From contig CAWKDZ010000005.1 in assembly GCA_963848525.1 (NCBI GenBank), positions 620,001 through 684,000 on the forward strand: 64,000 nucleotides of DNA, in the 5' to 3' direction. This DNA is from JACCTU01 sp963848525 (GTDB lineage: Bacteria; Actinomycetota; Thermoleophilia; Gaiellales; Gaiellaceae). The notes beneath the pieces are model-generated. The model was not told the origin of the DNA, did no database searches, and was given only the letters and a program-made list of their open reading frames with translations. The position numbers were made by a program, and so were the translations under genes. Shown here one piece after another: positions 54,721 through 62,205 of the stretch; the stretch's first letter is position 1, and the number at the start of each line of letters is the position of its first letter.

Positions 54721-56565
54721 TCAGAGCAGCGGGATCGTGCCGGTCACCCGCGTACCGTGCCCGGGCTCCGACTCGACAGAGAGCTGACCGCCGACGGCCT
54801 CGACGCGATCACGCATGTTGCGCAGACCCCGTCCGTGGACGCCGTCGGTGTGGAAGCCGGGCCCGTCGTCGCGGACCTCGAAGTGAAGCCACGTGGGGGC
54901 CTGACCGAGCTTGATCCAGATCCCCGTGGCGCCGCGTGCGTGCTTGAGGGCGTTCTGTACCGCCTCGACGCATGTGAAGTAGGTCGCACTCTCGATCTCG
55001 GTCGCGTGGCGCGTGACGCCGCGCGAAACCAGGTGGACAGGCAGCGGCGCATGCCTGCCCATCGACCGCAGCGCGTCGGGTACGCCGCGGTCGGCCAGCG
55101 CCGGCGGGTAGACGCCACGCGCGAGGGCACGCAGCTCGTCCAGCGCGGCTTCCGCCTCGAAGCCGAGCTCCTTCGCCAACTGCGTACCGGTCCCGGGATC
55201 GGTCCTGAGGCACTCCTCGGCGAGCCCCAGCCGGATCCTCAGGCCGATGAGGCGCTGTTGCGCGCCGTCATGCAGGTCCCGCTCGATCCGAGCGCGCTCA
55301 AGATCCGCGGCCTCGGCGATCCGCCGGCGCGACTCCCCGAGGTCGGTCATCGCCCGGCCCAGATCGGCCGTCAACCGCTCGTGGCGCGAGCCGGCGAGCA
55401 CCATGCCGCTGACCCCGTCGAGCAGCTCCGAGTCGTCGAGCAGCGCGACGTCGTGCACGAGCGCCACGTCCGGTTGAGCGCCGTCGACGCTGACGGTGGT
55501 GATCGCTCGGTCGCGGCTCAGGTCGGGCGGCCACCCGACCGGACGGTCGCGCGCGTCCCGCCACGCGCCGGAGCCCAGCTCCCGGAAGAGCATCTGCACG
55601 TTGGAGTCGCGGAGCGCGGTGGCCAGCGCGTCGCGCATGTCGGCGCGGTCGTCGCTTGCTCGCAGAGCCGAGCCGAGGCGGGCAAGAGCCTGCGAGAGCA
55701 GCATTCGTCGCCACACCAGGCCGCCGAGGAACCCGGCGCACACGGCGACGATGCAGAACGTCCACACCGAGGACAGCGCGATCACCGTGTCTGTCTCGAC
55801 GCCGAGCTGGCGCGCGGTGTGGTGGGCGTAGTGGGACACGCCCAGCGCGACGCCGGCGACGAAGGCCAGGCCCATCGCCCGCTGCTGCAACGGCGACGCC
55901 GAGCGCCAGCGGCGGTACATCGAGTAGAACAGCCCGAGCCACAGCAGCTCCACCAGCCATTCACGGACGTAGATGATCTTCGTCAGCCACGCCGGCTGTG
56001 CGTCGAGCACGAACAGGGCGTTCTCAGGGCAGTCGGTCGTGCACGTCCCCCACAGCGTCTTGGGCGGAAAGGCCTGCACAAGCGGCGCCGTGCCGTAGAA
56101 CAGCACGACCGCGACCACAGCGACCGCGACGAGGAGCCCGCGATCCAGCCCCTTGTCGATGCGGCCGTCCGGGAACGCCAGCAGCAGGTAGACCACGCAC
56201 GGGAAGATCAGCCACGTCGAGAGGCGTCCGATCGTGTACGGCACGCTCAGCGACGTCTCGGTCAACGCCGTCAACGACCACGCGAACCCGATCGCCAGCA
56301 GCGCGATCCCGAACGACGCGTTGACCGGCGAACGCAACGCGTAGAGCCCGACCGCGATCGGCACGCCGACGATCAGCGCCTCGAGCAGACCGCGCCCGAA
56401 CGCCGCGTCCCCGGAAGCGCCCGTCGACGCCAACGCGACGGCTCCCGCGCACACGAGCGCGCCGGCGACCGCCAGCCATCTCTCATCGAACCCGCGAGAC
56501 GTCCTCGCCTCGGTCCGTACAACCTGTTGCGCGTCGGTGATCGCCATCGCGATATGGACGACCAT
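54721..56565 (-). CDS. membrane sensor histidine kinase (HisKA_3/NarL-type)
   Basis: 614 residues: about nine N-terminal membrane helices, a linker with a coiled coil (AMTDLGESRRRIAEAADLER), the dimerisation/phosphoacceptor box RARIERDLHDGAQQRLIGLR (His near 432), then HATPase_c with the N-box EAVQNALKHARGA and G-box RDDGPGFHTDGVHGRGLRNM. This type usually pairs with a LuxR-type response regulator, but none is next to it. ATG 56565 or 56547 is the start. Divergent from the DyP operon. Confidence 0.85.
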   Translation of the reverse strand: MVVHIAMAITDAQQVVRTEARTSRGFDERWLAVAGALVCAGAVALASTGASGDAAFGRGLLEALIVGVPIAVGLYALRSPVNASFGIALLAIGFAWSLTALTETSLSVPYTIGRLSTWLIFPCVVYLLLAFPDGRIDKGLDRGLLVAVAVVAVVLFYGTAPLVQAFPPKTLWGTCTTDCPENALFVLDAQPAWLTKIIYVREWLVELLWLGLFYSMYRRWRSASPLQQRAMGLAFVAGVALGVSHYAHHTARQLGVETDTVIALSSVWTFCIVAVCAGFLGGLVWRRMLLSQALARLGSALRASDDRADMRDALATALRDSNVQMLFRELGSGAWRDARDRPVGWPPDLSRDRAITTVSVDGAQPDVALVHDVALLDDSELLDGVSGMVLAGSRHERLTADLGRAMTDLGESRRRIAEAADLERARIERDLHDGAQQRLIGLRIRLGLAEECLRTDPGTGTQLAKELGFEAEAALDELRALARGVYPPALADRGVPDALRSMGRHAPLPVHLVSRGVTRHATEIESATYFTCVEAVQNALKHARGATGIWIKLGQAPTWLHFEVRDDGPGFHTDGVHGRGLRNMRDRVEAVGGQLSVESEPGHGTRVTGTIPLL

Positions 56566-56726
56566 AAGTGGAGCGCGAAAGCGTGCGCAAGGCACCCGCG
56601 GACCGCCGGCGCGCCAAGACATGCCGGCATAGGCGCTCGCACCCCCCATTGCACACGTGTGGCCGCCCTTGAGGGTGCGGCTCGCACCTTGGAGACTCGG
56701 GACCGATCGATGCACAGGAGAGCCGA

Positions 56727-57275
56727 ATGACCACTGCTGCGACCGGAGTGTCCCGGCCGGGCGTCAGCGTCGGGCCGACGAGCGAGTTCAGCCTGTTCTT
56801 CCGCGTCAAGCCCGGCCAGGGCGGGGTGCTACGAACCGCGCTCCGCGAGCTGCAGGACACGCCTGGGTACCGGCCAGGGGATTACGGCATGGCAGTCGGC
56901 ACGATCCACGAGGCGAGGTTCGTGCTCTTCGACGACGACACCCGGCTCGCGTTCGTGACGAGCTTCGACGGCCCGTGGGACGCCTACATGGAGGACTTCT
57001 TCACGTCCGGGCCGACACTCGCGCTGTTCGACGTGATCTTCCGGCATGCGGAGGGCTACGACGGCCTTCCGGACCTGCCCGCCTTGAGGGCGTTCATCCT
57101 CGGCGCGCAGCAGACGGCGGCCGCCTACGCACGGAACTACCCCGGCACGGTCAAGGAGATCCGGAAAGCCCAGCGTGTCAACACGGCCTTCCAGCAGGTG
57201 CTCGACCACCCGGATGCTGCGGAGGCGCTGCAGCACGCGGCGTTGAAGCCGCTGCTGGACGAGGCCGCCGACTGA
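56727..57275 (+). CDS. conserved protein at the head of the DyP operon
   Basis: 182 residues, no signal peptide or membrane helix. SEFSLFFRVKPGQGGVLRTA looks like the first strand and helix of a ferredoxin-like alpha+beta fold; MAVGTIHEARFVLFDDDTRL, AFVTSFDGPWDAYMEDFF and ARNYPGTVKEIRKAQRVNTA follow. DyP peroxidases share such a fold, so it may be a distant partner. The family function is unknown. A GGAGAG ribosome site precedes the ATG. Confidence 0.65.
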   Translation: MTTAATGVSRPGVSVGPTSEFSLFFRVKPGQGGVLRTALRELQDTPGYRPGDYGMAVGTIHEARFVLFDDDTRLAFVTSFDGPWDAYMEDFFTSGPTLALFDVIFRHAEGYDGLPDLPALRAFILGAQQTAAAYARNYPGTVKEIRKAQRVNTAFQQVLDHPDAAEALQHAALKPLLDEAAD

Positions 57276-57288
57276 GAGGGCCGGGGAT

Positions 57289-57357
57289 ATGTGCGCGTTC
57301 CCCAGCTACCTCGCGGCGCCCAACGCGGATCCGCCCGAGCCCCCCGAGCGCCACTGA
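57289..57357 (+). pseudogene. relic of the 3' end of a DUF4331 gene
   Basis: A 22-codon frame ending FPSYLAAPNADPPEPPERH, nearly the same as the end of the DUF4331 protein at 60745-61869 (FPYLAAPNTDPPQPPQP). DNA shares CTACCTCGCGGCGCCCAAC exactly. It is squeezed between the 56727 gene and the DyP gene with nothing else of DUF4331 present, so it is probably the scar of a deleted or duplicated copy. Confidence 0.55.
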
Positions 57358-57360
57358 GCG

Positions 57361-58718
57361 ATGGAGACCGCGACCGCCCGAAACGAGGACCTGCGCCTCG
57401 AGCTCGACGACATCCAGAGCGGGGCGCTTCACGAGCGGCCGTCACCGTACGCCGGGACCTATCTCCTGCTCCGCATCGATGACCGCGCCGCCGGACGCGA
57501 GCTCGTCCGGCGACTGCAACATGTCGTCGACAGCGGACGACCGTCATCCGATCCCGGCCACGACGCCTGGATCACGGCCGCCTTCACCCATCACGGCCTG
57601 AAGGCGCTCGGTGTCCCGCAGACCTCGCTCGACAGCTTCGCGCCGGAGTTCCGAGAGGGGATGGCGGCCCGCGCGGCGCTGCTGGGCGATCGTCGGCGAC
57701 AGCAGTCCGGAGCACTGGGAGAAGCCGCTCGGCACCAGCGACGTCCACATTGCTCTGGCGGCGCTCTCCCCTGACCGCGAGCGGCTCCAGGCCGTGGTCG
57801 AGAAGGCACGCCGGGCGCACGCGGAGCTCGCGGGGGTCGAGGTGATCTGGCGTCAGGACTGCTACCAGCTCGAGAGCGGGCGGACGTCCTTCGGCTTCAA
57901 GGACGGGATCGGCCAGCCGACGGTCGAGGGGAGCGGCCGACCCGCCTCGAATCCGAAGGAGCGGCCGCTCAAGGCGGGCGAGATCATCCTCGGCTACCGG
58001 GACGAGACGGGCGAATTGCCGCCGATGCCGACCCCGGAGGTGCTCGGCCGGAATGGCACGTACGTCGTCTTCCGAAAGCTGCACACGAGGGTCGCGGCCT
58101 ACCGGCAGTACCTTCGGGCGAAGGCGGCTAGCCGCGAGGAGGAGGCGCTGCTCGGCGCGAAGATGGTCGGGCGCTGGCAGAGCGGCGCGCCGCTCGCGCT
58201 CTGCCCCGGACGGTGACGACCCGGATCTCGGCGACGACCCGCAGCGCCACAACGCGTTCCTCTACGGCGACGACCCGCGAGGCCTCAAGTGCCCGCTGGG
58301 TGCACACGCACGGCGCGCGAATCCGCGCGACTCGCTGGACGGCGACGGCGCCGTCGACGTGCGCCTGCACCGCATGATCCGGCGCGGCACGAGCTATGGG
58401 CCGATGCTGCCTGAGGGCGTGCTCGAAGACGACGGCGCCGATCGCGGCATCGTCTTCGTCTTCGCGGGTGCGCACCTCAAGCGGCAGTTCGAGTTCGTCA
58501 AGACCCAATGGCTGAACGACGGCATCTTCATCGGCGCCCCGCTCGAGAAGGACCCGCTCGTCGGGCCGAACGACGGGTCGGGCAGCTTCACCGTTCCTGA
58601 GCGGCCGATCCGGCGCCGGCTCAAGAACCTGCCGCCGTTCGTCGTCACGCGCGGCGGCGAGTACTGCTTCGCGCCGGGCCTGCGGGCGATGCGCTGGCTC
58701 GCGGAGCTCGACTCGTGA
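57361..58718 (+). CDS. DyP-type peroxidase, two frameshifts
   Basis: Three frame segments give about 451 residues: LRLELDDIQSGALHERPSPY at the start, AIVGDSSPEHWEKPLGTSDV and the DyP signature SFGFKDGIGQPTVEG (GxxDG) in the middle, and the proximal-His region CPLGAHARRANPRDS, then GIVFVFAGAHLKRQFEFVKT near the end. Extra bases lie near 57688 (ctgG-gcgatc) and 58202 (ctcT-gccccg). Haem enzymes of this family oxidise aromatic and dye substrates with H2O2. No signal peptide. The stop overlaps the next GTG. Confidence 0.82.
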
Positions 58719-59602
58719 CTCGTCTCGACCAAGCAGAGGGGGAACCCGTGGCAACCACCGACCGTTGGCAGGCGCTCGACTTCGGCCCACCCCCGTCCAA
58801 TGGCGAGGAACCGGAGTCCCCGGTCCTCGTCGACTACCTCGCCGACGGTCGTGTCGCGCTGATCACCCTCAACCGGCCGCACGCCGACAACGCGATCACG
58901 ACCGAGATGGGCGCCCGCCTCACCGAGATCGTCGAGACGATCGCGGTCCGGCCGGCCATCCGCGTCGTCGTGCTCACCGGCGCGGGCGCGAAGGCCTTCT
59001 CCGTCGGCAGCGACCTGCGCCAGCGAAAGAACATGACGAAGGAGGACTGGCTGCGCCAGCGGCAGGACTTCGATCGCACGCTCTACACGGTCCGTCAGCT
59101 GCGCAAGCCGATCCTCGCCGCCGTCAACGGCGTCGCGTACGGCGGCGGCAGCGAGCTCGCCCAGAGCACCGACTTCATCATCGCCTCCGAGAACGCCACC
59201 TTCGGGCAGCCTGAGGCGATGCTCGGCCTCGCGGCCGGGGGCGGCTCGCCGGCACTGCTTCCACGTCTCCTCCCTCCGGGAAAGGCGATGCAGATGCTGA
59301 TGACGGGCGACCCGATCGACGCGCACGAGGCATACCGGCTGGGCATGGTCAACGAGATCCACCCGCCGGGCGAGCTGATGGACGCGGCGATGCGGATCGC
59401 GGAGAAGATCGCAAGCAACTCGCCGACGGCGGTGCAGGCGGTCAAGCGGGCCGTGCGCCTGGGCGAGGGCCAGCCGATCGAGCAGTCGATCGCGATCATG
59501 ATGGACTCGCACTGGCGCTCAGCCGTCCATCCCGACCGCATCGAGGGCATCGGCGCGTTCAACGAGGGCCGCGAGCCGACCTTCCAGGACTCCGACTACT
59601 GA
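58715..59602 (+). CDS. enoyl-CoA hydratase/isomerase family protein
   Basis: 295 residues of the crotonase fold: VALITLNRPHADNAITTEMG, oxyanion loops at GAGAKAFSVGSDLRQR and AVNGVAYGGGSELAQSTDFI, and a C-terminal trimerisation helix with NSPTAVQAVKRAVRLGEGQP. A catalytic Glu appears in the GQPEAMLGL segment. The GTG is coupled to the DyP stop. Its CoA substrate is unknown; coupling to a peroxidase is unusual. Confidence 0.87.
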   Translation: MTRLDQAEGEPVATTDRWQALDFGPPPSNGEEPESPVLVDYLADGRVALITLNRPHADNAITTEMGARLTEIVETIAVRPAIRVVVLTGAGAKAFSVGSDLRQRKNMTKEDWLRQRQDFDRTLYTVRQLRKPILAAVNGVAYGGGSELAQSTDFIIASENATFGQPEAMLGLAAGGGSPALLPRLLPPGKAMQMLMTGDPIDAHEAYRLGMVNEIHPPGELMDAAMRIAEKIASNSPTAVQAVKRAVRLGEGQPIEQSIAIMMDSHWRSAVHPDRIEGIGAFNEGREPTFQDSDY

Positions 59603-59643
59603 TGCTCGCGAGTCCACCACGCCGTCGACGAGGAGGCTGAAGC

Positions 59644-60723
59644 ATGGCCGTTGCGGATGAGCTCGACAGGGCGCGCGCCGCACTGCAGATGATCAACCCG
59701 GCTCCCTACAACGCCGAGGCGCCGCCGGAGGCCCTGCTCGGAGACATCACGCCCGCCGCGCTGCACTACGTGCGCAGCAACTTCGCGCTGCCGGCGCACG
59801 ACGGCACGCTCTACGTCGGCGGGGCCGTGGAGCACCCGCTCACTCTGACGCTCGACGACCTGCGTTCGTTGCCGGCGCACGAGCGGGCGGTCACTCTCGA
59901 ATGCGCGGGGAACGGGCGACTCGACACGAGACCGTTGCCGATCGGTGAGCCATGGGGTGACTACGCGGTCTCGACCGCGAGCTGGACGGGCGCCCTCCTG
60001 CACGATGTGCTGACGCGGGCGTCGCCGGCAACGGACGGCGTCGACGTCCGCTTCGAGGGCGCCGACCACGGGGCGTACCACCTCAAGCCGGTCCTCGCCG
60101 ATACCGACAAGGACGACCTGACCTTCGAGCGGGCCCTGCCGCTTGCGCTCGCGGCCGATCCGGCGACGGAGATCCTGATCGCCTACGAGATGAACGGCGA
60201 GCCGCTGGGTCCTGACCACGGAGCCCCGTTTCGACTCATCGTGCCCCACTGGTACGCCGTCGCGTCGGTGAAATGGCTGAAGCGGATCGACGTCTTGACC
60301 GAGCCGTTCGCCGGCGAGTTCCAGACGGGCCACTACATGTACGAGTGGCCCGACCGGCCGCACGAGGCCGTCAGCCTGATGCGCGTGCGGGCTCGCATCA
60401 CCGCCCCCGCTCACGGCTCGGCGATCAGCCCGGGTACGCACACCGTGCGCGGCAAGGCCTGGTCGGGAACCGGGCCCATCACGCGGGTCGACGTCAGCCT
60501 CACCGGCGAAGGCGACTGGCACGCGGCCCGGCTCGAGCCCCCCAACGGCCCGTACCAGTGGCAGGACTGGGCGTTCGATTGGGAGGCGAACGACATCGGC
60601 AGGCACACCCTCCGCGCCCGGGCGACCGACGCCGCCGGCAACGCGCAACCGGAGGTACCGCCCTGGAACCGCCTCGGCTACGGAAACAACGCCGTCGAGG
60701 TCGTCTACATCGACGTGCGATGA
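59644..60723 (+). CDS. sulfite oxidase-family molybdopterin enzyme
   Basis: 359 residues. The Moco domain holds the Mo-ligating Cys87 in VTLECAGNGRL, the SASWTGALLHDVLTRA-like segment (TASWTGALLHDVL) and VRFEGADHGAYHLKPVL; the C-terminal Mo-co dimerisation domain includes RITAPAHGSAISPGTHTVRG and WEANDIGRHTLRARATDAAG. No Tat signal or haem domain is present, so it appears cytosolic and needs an external electron acceptor. ATG with GAGG upstream. Confidence 0.87.
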   Translation: MAVADELDRARAALQMINPAPYNAEAPPEALLGDITPAALHYVRSNFALPAHDGTLYVGGAVEHPLTLTLDDLRSLPAHERAVTLECAGNGRLDTRPLPIGEPWGDYAVSTASWTGALLHDVLTRASPATDGVDVRFEGADHGAYHLKPVLADTDKDDLTFERALPLALAADPATEILIAYEMNGEPLGPDHGAPFRLIVPHWYAVASVKWLKRIDVLTEPFAGEFQTGHYMYEWPDRPHEAVSLMRVRARITAPAHGSAISPGTHTVRGKAWSGTGPITRVDVSLTGEGDWHAARLEPPNGPYQWQDWAFDWEANDIGRHTLRARATDAAGNAQPEVPPWNRLGYGNNAVEVVYIDVR

Positions 60724-60744
60724 CGAACGATTAGGGCCGCGGCC

Positions 60745-61869
60745 GTGTCGCACCACATCTCCGGACCGCGGGCGGTCGCCGAACCGATCGCTGACATCAC
60801 CGACCTATACGCCTTCCCAAGTCCCGAGCGGCACGGGTACCTGGTGCTGGTCCTCAACACGCTGCCGTTCGCACAGCCGACCGCCCGCTTCTCCGACGCG
60901 CTCATCTACCGGTTCCGGCTGCGCAAGCTGACCCTCAACGGGGGCGGCGCGCAGGCGCCGTTCAGTCCCGCGGACGACGAGTTCGTCATCGACTGCGTCT
61001 TCTCCGCGCCCGATCCCGCGGAAGGCGGAGAGCAGAACTGCACCTGCACGCTGCCAGGCGGCGACACCGTGACCGTCCAGGTCAACGACGACCGAGGCTC
61101 GGCGACCGGTGGCACTCGCCTCTTCGCAGGACCGCGGTGGGATCCGTTCATCCTCGATGCGCCGGCGATGCTGAAGACGATCGCGACCGGGAAGCTCGCG
61201 TTCACCGACCCCGGCTCGATCTACCTCGACGGCAAGAACGTCCTCGGGCTTGTCCTTGAGATCGACTGCGCGGCAGTGCTCGGAGACCTCGGATTCGTGG
61301 GCGTCGCCGCGGAGACGCTGACTCGCGGGAAGCTCAACGTCCGGCTCGAGAGCGCGGGACGACCCGAGGTCCCGAACATGATGCTCGGTCCCATGCAGTT
61401 CGACCGCGTCAACCGCGATCTCGAGATCCGCGACCTCTACAACATGGACGACGTGTTCCACCCGGCGCACGTCTATGAGGGGGCGTACCGGGCCCGGCTC
61501 AACGCCAACCTGGCCTTCTGGGACGGGCTCGACGGCAAGGTCGACTGGCCGCCGGACGAAGGGGGCGCGCACCCGCTGACCGAGCTTTTCCTGGCGGACT
61601 ACCTGGTGCTCGACCTCGCCAAGCCCTACGTCGAGCGGGGTTCGTTCCTCGAGATCGAGCTCGCCGCTCGGCACGGTGAGAATCACCGCACCTGCGGCGG
61701 CAGAGCACCCAATGACGACGTGATGGACCGGCTCTTCACGCTGCTGATCGCTGGCGGCAACGGCCCCGCGATCAGCGACGGCGTCGACCGCTCCAGCCGC
61801 CCCGCGAGCCAGACCTTCCCCTACCTCGCGGCGCCCAACACCGACCCACCCCAGCCCCCGCAGCCATGA
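60745..61869 (+). CDS. DUF4331 family protein
   Basis: 374 residues from GTG 60745. SHHISGPRAVAEPIADITDL then YAFPSPERHGYLVLVLNTLP is the DUF4331 opening (S-H-x..D-x-TDLYAF). PAMLKTIATGKLAFTDPGSI and GKNVLGLVLEIDCAAV follow; the Pro-rich tail ends PPQPPQP. Unlike many relatives it lacks a signal peptide. The family has no assigned activity. It closes the DyP operon and lies next to attR. Confidence 0.82.
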   Translation: MSHHISGPRAVAEPIADITDLYAFPSPERHGYLVLVLNTLPFAQPTARFSDALIYRFRLRKLTLNGGGAQAPFSPADDEFVIDCVFSAPDPAEGGEQNCTCTLPGGDTVTVQVNDDRGSATGGTRLFAGPRWDPFILDAPAMLKTIATGKLAFTDPGSIYLDGKNVLGLVLEIDCAAVLGDLGFVGVAAETLTRGKLNVRLESAGRPEVPNMMLGPMQFDRVNRDLEIRDLYNMDDVFHPAHVYEGAYRARLNANLAFWDGLDGKVDWPPDEGGAHPLTELFLADYLVLDLAKPYVERGSFLEIELAARHGENHRTCGGRAPNDDVMDRLFTLLIAGGNGPAISDGVDRSSRPASQTFPYLAAPNTDPPQPPQP

Positions 61870-62205
61870 CCGACGCAGCCATCACTGACGCGGGCACCAG
61901 GCCGGTCTTCTGACCGTACAGGCCATGGCCGCGCCAGCGACCATGCTCATCGGGCACCAGTGCCCAATGGGGCCGAGATCCGCAGCGATCCGGCGTTTTC
62001 GACCGCGGTGCTGATCCGCAGTGAGCCGCTGCAAATCAGAACAATCTGCCCTGGTTCGGCGGCCGCTCGAAAGGCCCCTGATCGCGCTTCACACGCGAGA
62101 GGTCGCAGGTTCGAAACCCGCCGCGCCCATTCTCCGAGCAAATCCGCCGAAGCTGGACACTTGTTGGGGGTTCGCCGGCCGCAGTCGGCGCTACGGTGGC
62201 TGGCG
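61870..62205. other. non-coding right end of the island and attR junction
   Basis: A 336-bp stretch without a credible gene. It holds two GATCCGCAG copies (about 61977 and 62013) that could be integrase arm sites, the attR repeat, and the short leader of the next gene. Small minus-strand frames here read antisense tRNA sequence (GGFRTCDLSRVKR) and are artefacts of the att repeat. Confidence 0.6.
62085..62134. repeat. attR: 50-bp tRNA-Val 3' fragment
   Basis: Identical to 50445-50494. It contains the anticodon 3' stem, T-arm and acceptor 3' strand of tRNA-Val but no 5' half, so it is not a functional tRNA. It marks the right boundary of the island. Confidence 0.9.

Larger units (their letters stand above)
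50445..62134. mobile_element. tRNA-Val-integrated genomic island, 11.6 kb
   Basis: Bounded by identical 50-bp direct repeats (50445-50494 and 62085-62134) made of the 3' half of tRNA-Val plus its first downstream bases. Next to the left repeat lie a tyrosine integrase and an excisionase-like gene. Cargo: relics (Usp, MFS tail), a YbdK-like ligase, an orphan histidine kinase and a DyP/ECH/molybdo-oxidase/DUF4331 operon. No replication or transfer genes are seen, so it is an integrative element rather than a complete ICE or prophage. Confidence 0.85.
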
